In this document: positions 45,300 to 52,310 of the stretch, piece by piece
Numbering within the stretch: position 1 is the stretch's first letter
Layout of the letters: the number at the start of each line of letters is the position of its first letter
Assembly: GCA_903930675.1 (NCBI GenBank)
Contig: CAIYZJ010000097.1
Coordinates: 1-52,310 of the forward strand
Source of the DNA: an uncultured Hyphomicrobiales bacterium
GTDB lineage: Bacteria; Pseudomonadota; Alphaproteobacteria; Rhizobiales; Beijerinckiaceae
Length of the DNA stretch: 52,310 bases
Reading direction: 5' to 3'
Position numbers and translations under genes: made by a program
The notes under the pieces: generated by a model
The model's database searches: none
The model's input: the letters and a program-made list of their open reading frames with translations, nothing else
Told to the model about the DNA's origin: nothing

Positions 45300-46238
45300 A
45301 TGTCCCAAGCACGACACCTTCTGCGCGATATCGACACCATGGTGACCGCCCGCAATCCGGCGGAATGCGGGCGCTTGTTCCAGCGTCTGGCCAATCTCTA
45401 TCAGGATTTCTCGTTGAAAGCGGACCAGGATCAACTGGCTGTTTTCGATGATGTGTTTGTCCGGCTTCTGCCCGGTTGCGATCATGACACCCTGTTGAGC
45501 CAGACCCTGAGCTGGGCCCGGTCGGGTTTTGCCCCCAAACAGACCTTGATGCGGCTGGCACTGCATTCCTCGCTGGAATTCTCCATCCCCGTATTGGTGC
45601 ATGCTCAATCATTTGACGAGCAGGATTTGTTGCTGATCGCCAGACAGGCCAATGAGGCGCAGCAATTGGTGCTGGCCACCCGCGCGCGGCTGCCCGCCTT
45701 GGCCTGTGATTATCTGATTGCCTTCGGCAGCGACGCGGTGCGCGCTGTTCTGTCTGCCAATCCGACGGCACGGATGTCCAGAACAGGCTCGAAACTGCTT
45801 GAAGACGCGTGCGGTCATGAGGCGGGACAGTCTGTCCCCTCTGTTGCCTCGCTTGTTCTGCAGACCCGCCTTGCGATGGTTGCCGTGGTTGCGCCCGATC
45901 AACCCTTCGAGAGCACGGTTACAGACCTGATCCGCCACCAAAATTGGCCGGAACTGCTGGCCGTTCTGGCGTCCAAAACCGGATTGTCGGCCGGTGCCAT
46001 GGTCCGCGCACTGCTGGGGCCGGATATTCAACCGCTGTTGCAACTGGCGCGGGCGATGGATTGGGTGTGGCCTGTTGTCGAAACCCTGCTGGGCGTGCGG
46101 ATGACGTTGCTGAAGGCGGAGCGCGGGGCGGCCGGTGATCGGGCCGGTGTAGAACAGGCCTATCATGCTATTGAGCGGCAACAGGCCTGCATGACCCATG
46201 ATTTTCTGGTCAGGCGCTCGCGCCAGACGGGCGATTGA
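45300..46238 (+). CDS. DUF2336 protein with HEAT-like helices
   Basis: 312 aa, all-alpha. The DUF2336 core is visible: LFQRLANLYQDFS near the N-terminus, then repeated helix pairs (FAPKQTLMRLALHSSLEFSIPVLVHAQSFDEQDLLLIAR; LIAFGSDAVRAVLSANPTARMS). Such repeats usually form a binding scaffold; the family is mainly alphaproteobacterial and its function is unknown. It is the only plus-strand gene in the 33.7-52.3 kb cluster, divergent from rimP and back to back with trmB (their stop codons abut as TGATCA). ATG 45300 follows AAAGGCCGAGAC. Confidence 0.82.
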   Translation: MSQARHLLRDIDTMVTARNPAECGRLFQRLANLYQDFSLKADQDQLAVFDDVFVRLLPGCDHDTLLSQTLSWARSGFAPKQTLMRLALHSSLEFSIPVLVHAQSFDEQDLLLIARQANEAQQLVLATRARLPALACDYLIAFGSDAVRAVLSANPTARMSRTGSKLLEDACGHEAGQSVPSVASLVLQTRLAMVAVVAPDQPFESTVTDLIRHQNWPELLAVLASKTGLSAGAMVRALLGPDIQPLLQLARAMDWVWPVVETLLGVRMTLLKAERGAAGDRAGVEQAYHAIERQQACMTHDFLVRRSRQTGD

Positions 46239-46922
46239 TCAGCGCCGTTTGGCGATAAGATAGCTGGATTTGCGCCCTTCGCGGATCGCTTTGGCCTCAT
46301 AGCGGGTGCTGGGCCAGTTCTCCCACGGCAAACGCCAGTCATCGGGCTGTTCGGCGGTCCAGACAAAATCGGGCGAGCGCAGGATGCGCGCCAGAGTCCA
46401 GCCGACATAATGGTCGATATCGCTGGCAAAGCGGAATTCGCCGCCCGGTTTCAGCACGCGGGCCATGCGCGACAGGTTTTCGTCGGAGACAAAGCGCCGC
46501 TTGTTATGCCGCCGCTTCGGCCACGGGTCGGGATAGAGCAGATAGATGCGATCCAGCGAGGCATCGGGCAATTGATCGAGCAATTGCACGGCATCGTCAT
46601 TGTGCAGCCGGATGGCGTCGATACCCTCTTTTTCGATCAGCAAAACCAGCTTGGCCATGCCGTTGATGAAGGGTTCGCAGCCGAGATGGCCGATATCGGG
46701 ATGCAGGCTCGCATTGTTGATCAGATGCTCGCCGCCGCCAAAGCCGATTTCAAGCCAATAGGCGGTTTTATCCGACGCAAACAACGCGTCCGGCCGGACC
46801 GGTCCGGAACAATCGATCTGCAGGTTGGGCAAAGTACCGGAAATCCCCGCAGCCTGTTTGGGCCGCAGGCGTTTTCCTTGCCTGCGACCATAAAAAGCAC
46901 CGCGCTGCGCGGCTTCGCTCAC
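46239..46922 (-). CDS. trmB: tRNA (guanine-N7)-methyltransferase TrmB
   Basis: Makes m7G46 in tRNA variable loops using S-adenosylmethionine. 227 aa. N-terminal [17 protein letters not shown]-binding [30 protein letters not shown] (catalytic Asp) and the C-terminal [12 protein letters not shown]. The start is GTG at 46920-46922, overlapping the metK stop (GTGA), which couples it to the gene that produces its cofactor. A much longer open frame continues upstream antisense-like through metK and was rejected. Confidence 0.95.
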   Translation of the reverse strand: MSEAAQRGAFYGRRQGKRLRPKQAAGISGTLPNLQIDCSGPVRPDALFASDKTAYWLEIGFGGGEHLINNASLHPDIGHLGCEPFINGMAKLVLLIEKEGIDAIRLHNDDAVQLLDQLPDASLDRIYLLYPDPWPKRRHNKRRFVSDENLSRMARVLKPGGEFRFASDIDHYVGWTLARILRSPDFVWTAEQPDDWRLPWENWPSTRYEAKAIREGRKSSYLIAKRR

Positions 46923-48115
46923 TTCAACTTGGCGGTGAGTTTGTCGACCAGATCGAGCTTCTCCCACGAGAAGCCGCCATCGGCATCCGGTGTCCGGCCA
47001 AAGTGACCATAGGCCGCGGTGCGGGCATAGATCGGCTGGTTGAGATGAAGATGGGTGCGGATGCCGTGAGGGGTCAAATCGATCACTTCTTTGTCGGCCA
47101 GCACGCGTTCGAGCTTGGCGGCATCGACATGGCCCTTGCCGTGCAGATCGGCATAGATCGACAGCGGTTCCGCCACGCCGATGGCGTAGGACAGCTGGAT
47201 GGTGCAACGGTCGGCAAAACCGGCTGCGACCACGTTTTTGGCCAGATAGCGGGCGGCATAGGCAGCCGAACGGTCTACCTTTGTCGGATCTTTGCCCGAA
47301 AACGCACCGCCGCCATGAGGCGCAGCGCCGCCGTAAGTGTCGACGATTATCTTGCGGCCGGTGAGGCCGGAATCGCCGTCCGGACCACCGATCAGGAACT
47401 GGCCGGTCGGGTTGACGTGCCAGACAGTGGCGGGGGTGATCCAGCCATCGGGCAGGGCTTCGCGGATATAGGGTTCGACGATCTTGCGGATGTCTGCCGA
47501 GCTGAGATCCACCAGATGCTGGGTCGACAGCACGATCTGGGTGGCTTCGACAGGCTTGCCGTCGACATAACGCAGGGTCACCTGGCTCTTGGCATCGGGG
47601 CCGAGAATACCGGCCTGCTTGCCGCGGCGGGCATCGGCCAGAATTTGCAGGATGCGATGCGAATAATGCAGCGGGGCTGGCATGAATTCCGGCGTTTCGC
47701 GGCAGGCATAACCGAACATGATGCCCTGGTCGCCCGCGCCTTCGTCCTTGTTGCCGGCGGCATCGACGCCCTGGGCAATATCGGCGGACTGGGCATGCAG
47801 CAGCACTTCGATGTCCGCATCTTCCCAATGGAAACCGTCTTGCTCATAGCCGATATCCTTGATTGCCATACGGGCCGTATGGGCCAGGAAATCATGGGTC
47901 AGGCTTTTGGGACCACGGGTTTCGCCCGCAATCACCACGCGGTTGGTGGTGGCCAGCGTTTCGCAGGCGACACGGATGTCTTTGGGATTCCAGCCTTCCG
48001 CAATACCGGCGCGGAAGAACGCATCGACGATTTCGTCGGAAATGCGGTCGCAGACCTTGTCCGGATGGCCTTCGGAAACGGATTCACTGGTGAAAAGATA
48101 TTCTTTTCTCGACAT
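46919..48115 (-). CDS. metK: S-adenosylmethionine synthetase
   Basis: Makes SAM from methionine and ATP. 398 aa. Signature blocks: [37 protein letters not shown] (GAGDQG hexapeptide) and [21 protein letters not shown] (GGGAFSGKD nonapeptide). ATG 48113-48115 with AGG upstream. A TTGACA -35 (48195-48190) lies 80 bases upstream. I looked for a SAM riboswitch in 48116-48220 and could not recognise one. Followed by trmB with a 4-base overlap. Confidence 0.98.
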   Translation of the reverse strand: MSRKEYLFTSESVSEGHPDKVCDRISDEIVDAFFRAGIAEGWNPKDIRVACETLATTNRVVIAGETRGPKSLTHDFLAHTARMAIKDIGYEQDGFHWEDADIEVLLHAQSADIAQGVDAAGNKDEGAGDQGIMFGYACRETPEFMPAPLHYSHRILQILADARRGKQAGILGPDAKSQVTLRYVDGKPVEATQIVLSTQHLVDLSSADIRKIVEPYIREALPDGWITPATVWHVNPTGQFLIGGPDGDSGLTGRKIIVDTYGGAAPHGGGAFSGKDPTKVDRSAAYAARYLAKNVVAAGFADRCTIQLSYAIGVAEPLSIYADLHGKGHVDAAKLERVLADKEVIDLTPHGIRTHLHLNQPIYARTAAYGHFGRTPDADGGFSWEKLDLVDKLTAKLK

Positions 48116-48189
48116 GGGTGCCTGCCTTTTGCTGACTGTAAAACCACAAACTGCGTATCGAGCGGGTTCGTGCCAGCAGTCGTTCTTTT

Positions 48190-48195
48190 TGTCAA
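48190..48195 (-). promoter_or_regulatory. -35 element of a metK promoter
   Basis: Perfect TTGACA on the minus strand, 75 bases before the metK ATG and just after the xre terminator. The matching -10 is poor (ACGAAC or CACGAA at 17 bases), so the exact promoter is uncertain. Confidence 0.4.
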
Positions 48196-48210
48196 GCAAA
48201 AGGAGGCATA

Positions 48211-48246
48211 TTGTTTTATAAACCGAACGGCCTTCTTGTCGTTCGG
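48211..48246 (-). terminator. Terminator of the xre gene
   Basis: CCGAACG, ten-base loop, CGTTCGG (48246-48223) followed by TTTATAAAACAA, ten bases after the xre stop. Separates xre from metK transcription. Confidence 0.6.
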
Positions 48247-48255
48247 GATCAGAGA

Positions 48256-48711
48256 TCAGACCGTCAGTTCATTGCCGGCCAGCGCATCGACCAGTTCGAC
48301 GATCCGGCGGCGGATTTTCGGATCCTGTATTTTGATGAAGGAGCGGTTGAGATGCACGCCCTCGCTGGTGGCCAGAAAATCGGTGACATATTGCGGATCG
48401 GCACTGTCACGGAAACCGCCTGCGGGGTTTGTGCCTTGCGTACCGTCTCCGCTGGGGGCACCGTCAAAGAAGAACTCGACAGGCACGCCCAAAATCGCGC
48501 CGATCTGTTGCAGGCGGCTCGCCCCGATGCGGTTGGTGCCTTTTTCGTATTTTTGCACTTGCTGGAAGGTCAGGTTCAGGGCATCGCCGAGTTTTTCCTG
48601 ACTCATGCCGATCAGAATCCGGCGCATCCGCACCCGTGCCCCGACATGTTTATCAATCGGATTGGGAGCTTTTTTGAGAGACTGGGCAGAAACGGGCAAT
48701 GTGTTGATCAT
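48256..48711 (-). CDS. XRE/Cro-family transcriptional regulator
   Basis: 151 aa. Helix-turn-helix at residues ~22-80 ([54 protein letters not shown]), then a C-terminal region with [27 protein letters not shown]. This regulator between lnt and metK is a fixed member of the cluster in Hyphomicrobiales. Targets unknown here. ATG 48709-48711 with GGA nine bases upstream; a longer open frame through an AT-rich leader was rejected. A TTGACA (48879-48874) with CTTTAT or TTTATA at 17-18 bases may be its promoter. Confidence 0.88.
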   Translation of the reverse strand: MINTLPVSAQSLKKAPNPIDKHVGARVRMRRILIGMSQEKLGDALNLTFQQVQKYEKGTNRIGASRLQQIGAILGVPVEFFFDGAPSGDGTQGTNPAGGFRDSADPQYVTDFLATSEGVHLNRSFIKIQDPKIRRRIVELVDALAGNELTV

Positions 48712-48855
48712 CGTATTTTTCCAATAAATTGTTGAAATAACAGATATTTTTACAATACAAGTCACAAAGAAACATGCGTCGGCCAAGGGCAGGACGCCAA
48801 AACGCTCTCAAAACGGGAACGCATTACACACAACTGACATGAAGGGTTGTATAAA

Positions 48856-48879
48856 GCGACACTTGCCCAGCTTTGTCAA
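48856..48879 (-). promoter_or_regulatory. Possible promoter of xre
   Basis: TTGACA (48879-48874) followed after 17 bases by CTTTAT (or after 18 by TTTATA) on the minus strand. It leaves a leader of about 135 bases to the xre ATG. The -35 overlaps a small hairpin CAATTC-N7-GAATTG (48877-48895) right after the lnt stop. Confidence 0.4.
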
Positions 48880-48897
48880 TTCAAAACCAGAATTGGG

Positions 48898-50529
48898 TCA
48901 GGCCGATCGATGTCGTTTAAACAACAGTCTGTGTCTGATCCACAGGCTCGACAGCAATCCCAGCACGATCAATATCATGGCGGGGGCAAAGCCTGTTTTG
49001 GCAAAGAGAGTGGGTGGCAGGGGCCGGGGCAGCGGCGAGGTCAGGGCATTTTCCTGACCCAGCGGTAGGGCTTTGAGGATGCGGCCGAACGGATCAATCA
49101 CCGCCGAAATACCGGCATTGGCCGAGCGCACCAAGGGCAGGCCTTCCTCGATGGTGCGCAAGCGGGCTTGGGCGAAATGCTGGTGAGGGCCGGGGCTGAA
49201 ACCGAACCATGCATCGCTGGTGAGATTGACCAGCACCGTGGGCCGCTGGTTTTGCGGGGTGACAGCCGCCGGAAAAATCGCCTCGTAGCAGATCAGGAAG
49301 GTCACGCCCGCCAGTCCCGGCAGATCGATGCGCAGCAGCGCTTCACCGGTGGAAAAGGAGCCGGGCGCGGTCACAAACCGCCGCAAGCCCCATTGGCTCA
49401 ACAGGTCCGAGAACGGCAGATATTCGCCGAACGGCACCAGATGCACCTTGTCGGCACTCGCCAGAATGGAGCCATCGGCTCCCACCACCTGAGCGGAATT
49501 ATAAAAATGCCGCTCTCCTTTTGTCCCCTGCGGGCTGTCGCTGATGCGGCGTTCTTCGCGCACGGCACCGGTGATCAGAATGGCCTTGTGTTTGAGCATG
49601 TCGGCGATCATTTGCAAGGCGACAGGTTCGCGGCCCAGAATGAAGGGGAAGGATGATTCCGGCCAGACCACATGCGTGACCCCGTCCATCGGGTCGGATG
49701 CGGCATGTTTGTCGCCCAAGGTCAGATCGATATAGGTCTTCATGATGGCTTCGGCATTGGCCATACTGAATTTGTCATCTTGCGGAATGATCGGCTGGAT
49801 CACCCGCAACAGAACATGCTCGCGCATCTCGGCGGGCTGTTCCAAACGGATAAGACCGCCCATCGCCATGCAGGCCAGCAGCCCGAGCGCGGTGAAAGGG
49901 GCGATCAGGCGTTGCCGTATCGGTGTGTCATCGAGCAGCGTGGCAGGGGCGGCGGCAATGCCAACCATGATCAGCGTCAGGCCGGGCAGGCCGACCAGCG
50001 CAGCCGTCTGGGCCAGAGGCAGGATGGAGGCGAGCGCCATGCCATAGGCATTCCACGGAAAGCCCGTCATCATCACGCCGCGCAACAATTCCGACAGGGC
50101 CAAAGCGGCTGCCAGCGTGACAATCCGCACCGGATGCGGGGTCCATAGCCTGCGGGCCAAGGCAAAACCGCAGGCGTTGAACAGGGCCAACAGGGCAGGC
50201 AGTCCGAACACGCCAAACGGCAAGGCCCAGGCGAATTGATCGGCATCGACCAGAAAGGCATTGCCGAGCCACCACAGGCCGGCTGTGAAATAGCCGAAAC
50301 CCTGCCACCAGCCGATCATCCAAGCCGCGCGGATCGTTTTCCATCCGCCTTGATCGGTTTCGGAGGCACAGGCATCGAGCAACCGGACCGCGACAGTCAT
50401 CGTGATGATCAAAGCAGGCAGGACATCAAACGGGGCGAGTGCCAAAGCACCGATTGCCCCGCTCACTGCCGCAAGGCCGTATTGCGGCCATCCTTTACTT
50501 CTGGTGAAAGACAATGCCATCACCCGCAT
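48898..50529 (-). CDS. lnt: Apolipoprotein N-acyltransferase
   Basis: Adds the third acyl chain to lipoproteins in the inner membrane. 543 aa. Six or more transmembrane segments in residues ~15-225, then the nitrilase-like periplasmic domain with catalytic triad Glu291 (WPESSFPF), Lys361 (ADKVHLVPFGEYLPF) and Cys414 (LICYEAIFP), and a C-terminal membrane anchor. ATG 50527-50529, three bases after the corC stop, with no strong ribosome site, which suggests translational coupling. It would modify lipoproteins such as the TPR lipoprotein encoded at 18.8 kb. Confidence 0.96.
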   Translation of the reverse strand: MRVMALSFTRSKGWPQYGLAAVSGAIGALALAPFDVLPALIITMTVAVRLLDACASETDQGGWKTIRAAWMIGWWQGFGYFTAGLWWLGNAFLVDADQFAWALPFGVFGLPALLALFNACGFALARRLWTPHPVRIVTLAAALALSELLRGVMMTGFPWNAYGMALASILPLAQTAALVGLPGLTLIMVGIAAAPATLLDDTPIRQRLIAPFTALGLLACMAMGGLIRLEQPAEMREHVLLRVIQPIIPQDDKFSMANAEAIMKTYIDLTLGDKHAASDPMDGVTHVVWPESSFPFILGREPVALQMIADMLKHKAILITGAVREERRISDSPQGTKGERHFYNSAQVVGADGSILASADKVHLVPFGEYLPFSDLLSQWGLRRFVTAPGSFSTGEALLRIDLPGLAGVTFLICYEAIFPAAVTPQNQRPTVLVNLTSDAWFGFSPGPHQHFAQARLRTIEEGLPLVRSANAGISAVIDPFGRILKALPLGQENALTSPLPRPLPPTLFAKTGFAPAMILIVLGLLSSLWIRHRLLFKRHRSA

Positions 50530-50532
50530 CGT

Positions 50533-51594
50533 TCAGGTCTTGTCGGGCGGCGGAGTGGTTGGTACGGGAGCGGGTTCAGCCTCGACAACCGGCTTTGTTT
50601 CACCGTTGCGCAGGTGCAATTTCAACCGCTTGATCCGGCGCGGATCGGCATCCAGCACTTCATATTCCAGTCCGCCGGAACTGACGATGATTTCGCCTCG
50701 TACGGGCACACGGCCGATCAGCGTGACAAGCAACCCGCCCAGAGTATCGATGTCATCGGCAAGCTCGGAATCGGTCAAAGCAATGCCGATGGCGGCAGAG
50801 ACTTCTTCGAGTGTGGCACGGGCATCGGCGGAGAAAGTGCCGTCTTCGTTGCGGGTGATCATCGGCGCATCGGCCAGATCATGTTCGTCCTCGATATCGC
50901 CGACAACAATTTCAACCAGATCCTCGATCGAGACAAGACCGTGGGTGCCGCCATATTCGTCGATAATCAGTGCCATATGGGTGCGGGTGGTCTGCATTTT
51001 GACCAGCAATTCCATCGCAGGCATCGAGGGCGGGGCATAGAGGACAGGCCGCAGGATCTTGGCCGAGGACAGGGATGCGGTCAGATCGACACGGCCCAAA
51101 TCGGGCGTATCGGTCGGTGTGGCGCGGCGTTTGGAGCGTGGCGCGGTTTCGGCGCGCGCGGCCAGATAATCGAGAAAATCGCGGATATGCACCATGCCGC
51201 GCGGATCATCGAGCGTATCGACATGCACGGGCAGGCGCGAATGACCGGCGGTGCGGAAAATCCGCAACAATTCGCCCAGGGTCGTGTCCATCGAAATCGA
51301 GACAATATCGGCGCGCGGCACCATCACATCATCGACGCGGCGGCCACGCAGGGCCAGCACGTTTTTGAGCATTTCCTTTTCGCGCGGAGAAAAATCGTCA
51401 TTGGCACCGCCTTCGGCCAGGGCGTCTTCGAGATCGTCACGGATCGTCGGGGCCTGTTTGAGGCCGATCCATGTTTTCAATCGTTCGAGCGGACTGTCGC
51501 CGGAGCCGGCAGAGGAGTCTTTGGAACCGGACTCGTTCTGGCCAGCATCGTTCTGGCCCTGGGGTGGTGTCACCGATGGTGTGTTCGTCGTCAT
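50533..51594 (-). CDS. corC: CorC/HlyC-family CBS-domain protein
   Basis: 353 aa cytosolic protein. Disordered Ser/Asn/Gly-rich N-terminus, then FSPREKEMLKNVLALRGRRVDDVMVPRADIVSIS, two CBS domains (residues ~85-225; SRLPVHVDTLDDPRGMVHIRDFL; HMALIIDEYGGTHGLVSIEDLVEIVVGDIEDE) and the C-terminal transporter-associated CorC/HlyC domain (SGGLEYEVLDADPRRIKRLKLH). Unlike full CNNM/CorB proteins it lacks a membrane domain. Linked to Mg/Co efflux and, through its neighbours, to envelope upkeep. ATG 51592-51594 chosen; an upstream start would overlap ybeY by 44 bases. Confidence 0.92.
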   Translation of the reverse strand: MTTNTPSVTPPQGQNDAGQNESGSKDSSAGSGDSPLERLKTWIGLKQAPTIRDDLEDALAEGGANDDFSPREKEMLKNVLALRGRRVDDVMVPRADIVSISMDTTLGELLRIFRTAGHSRLPVHVDTLDDPRGMVHIRDFLDYLAARAETAPRSKRRATPTDTPDLGRVDLTASLSSAKILRPVLYAPPSMPAMELLVKMQTTRTHMALIIDEYGGTHGLVSIEDLVEIVVGDIEDEHDLADAPMITRNEDGTFSADARATLEEVSAAIGIALTDSELADDIDTLGGLLVTLIGRVPVRGEIIVSSGGLEYEVLDADPRRIKRLKLHLRNGETKPVVEAEPAPVPTTPPPDKT

Positions 51595-51604
51595 GATGGG
51601 GTGA

Positions 51605-52138
51605 TTATGCGTCGACAGGGGGGTGCGGCACAAGCTCAAATTCGGCATAGGGATCGGGAATGTCGAGCGTGGCGAGAATCCCGACCTCCAGCGCCTCCAT
51701 CTCTTCGGCCTCGTCCGGCGTCAGATGGTCATACCCGATCAGATGCAGCAAGCCGTGAACCAGCAAATGCACGAGATGGTTTTGCATGGTTTTGCCGTCG
51801 CGTGCGGCTTCCGTCCTCACGGTTTCAAAGCCGATGGCGATATCGCCGAGCAACAGGGGCCCGCGTTCCTCCTCGGGCTGTCCCGAGGTAAAGGACAGCA
51901 CATTGGTGGCTTTGTCCTTGTTGCGGAATTGCGCGTTGAGACGGCGCATTTCGGCATCATCGGCCAGCATCACGCTGGCCTGATAGCGCGGACGGGTCAT
52001 ATCGGGATGGGCCGCCAAAACGGCATCCCCCGCCTGTCGCAACAGGCCCGTGGTCGTACGCCGGTCTGTCCAGAGCGGGCTGGCATAGACCAGATCCAGC
52101 GTGAGACGGCGTTTGGTTTTGGCAGGGCTGGCGGTCAT
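51605..52138 (-). CDS. ybeY: Endoribonuclease YbeY
   Basis: Single-strand RNA endonuclease for 16S rRNA 3'-end maturation and ribosome quality control. 177 aa. Zinc site H-x3-H-x5-H is intact in [26 protein letters not shown] and [11 protein letters not shown] are family motifs. The ATG overlaps the phoH stop (ATGA). Confidence 0.95.
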   Translation of the reverse strand: MTASPAKTKRRLTLDLVYASPLWTDRRTTTGLLRQAGDAVLAAHPDMTRPRYQASVMLADDAEMRRLNAQFRNKDKATNVLSFTSGQPEEERGPLLLGDIAIGFETVRTEAARDGKTMQNHLVHLLVHGLLHLIGYDHLTPDEAEEMEALEVGILATLDIPDPYAEFELVPHPPVDA

Positions 52139-52310
52139 GATCTGATCTGCGAACGCCTGTCTTCGGCATCATAGGCCCCGACAATCCGGCGCACCAATTC
52201 GTGGCGCACCACGTCCTGTTCGGCAAAGCGGATACGGGCAATGCCTTCGACGCCTTCCAGAATACGGGCAGCTTCGACCAGCCCCGATTTCTGGCCGGGC
52301 AACAGATCGA
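52135..52310 (-). CDS. phoH: PhoH-like ATPase, C-terminal part (runs off the right edge)
   Basis: The last 57 residues of a PhoH-family P-loop protein are visible: [48 protein letters not shown] and a short tail QIRS. The family's ATPase motifs are outside the window. PhoH-YbeY pairing is very conserved and suggests a common role in RNA metabolism. Overlaps ybeY by four bases. Confidence 0.93.
   Translation of the reverse strand, partial: DLLPGQKSGLVEAARILEGVEGIARIRFAEQDVVRHELVRRIVGAYDAEDRRSQIRS

Noticed and set aside
46923-47828. Long N-terminal extension of the trmB frame through metK
   Set aside because: The extension is a shifted reading of metK, rich in Arg/Pro/Cys. A GTG overlapping the metK stop gives the normal TrmB length.
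48116-48220. Possible SAM riboswitch before metK
   Set aside because: I could not place the conserved cores of SAM-II, SAM/SAH or other SAM-binding classes in this leader. A covariance-model search would settle it.

Overview
The window is a gene-dense, fairly high-GC bacterial chromosome segment with no rRNA, tRNA, CRISPR or transposase. Gene content and order point to an Alphaproteobacterium, probably near the Hyphomicrobiales. The minus strand carries the order phoH-ybeY-corC-lnt-xre-metK-trmB-(rimP-nusA-ylxR-infB)-rbfA-truB-rpsO-pnp that I associate with that order. The RimP N-terminus, the long YlxR, the FzlA-like protein next to QueG, DUF2244 next to nth, DUF1194, DUF2336, a perfect CtrA box and an alphaproteobacterial-type RpoH promoter all agree. 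Most neighbours are separated by only a few bases, and no intergenic gap exceeds 300 bases.

Layout. 1-6.0 kb: the 5' end of dnaK with a heat-shock promoter, an Ada-type repair protein, DUF2244, nth (divergent), then the co-directional fzlA-like, queG and NAD-epimerase genes. 6.0-14.8 kb: olsB-like acyltransferase, comM (frameshifted), mutS, hrpB and a DUF1194 secreted protein. 14.9-23.0 kb: ghrA-like dehydrogenase, NlpC/P60 hydrolase, MarR-type regulator, M17 aminopeptidase, a TPR lipoprotein under a CtrA box, argG and typA. 23.0-27.9 kb: a vitamin B12 uptake locus, btuF divergent from a cobalamin riboswitch and btuBCD. 28.0-33.7 kb: a dppABCDF dipeptide transporter operon whose dppA carries an in-frame amber codon. 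33.7-52.3 kb: the translation/RNA supercluster on the minus strand, with two departures from the expected order. One is an AAA+ ATPase gene of lower GC between truB and rpsO. The other is a plus-strand DUF2336 gene between trmB and rimP.

Functionally the window is mostly housekeeping: ribosome biogenesis and translation (rimP, nusA, infB, rbfA, truB, rpsO, typA), RNA decay (pnp, ybeY), DNA repair (mutS, nth, ada), envelope (lnt, olsB) and nutrient uptake (btu, dpp). The leader regions carry much regulatory structure: an intrinsic terminator in the rimP-nusA leader, a GNRA hairpin plus Shine-Dalgarno-masking hairpin before rpsO, processing-type hairpins between rpsO and pnp, and a hairpin in the typA leader.

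The best candidate for something undescribed is the lone AAA+/winged-helix ATPase at 36.5-37.7 kb. Its start region carries four TTAYC repeats spaced exactly 10 bp apart, next to an AT-rich stretch with a near-consensus DnaA box. The two broken conserved genes (comM, dppA) also need checking against raw reads.
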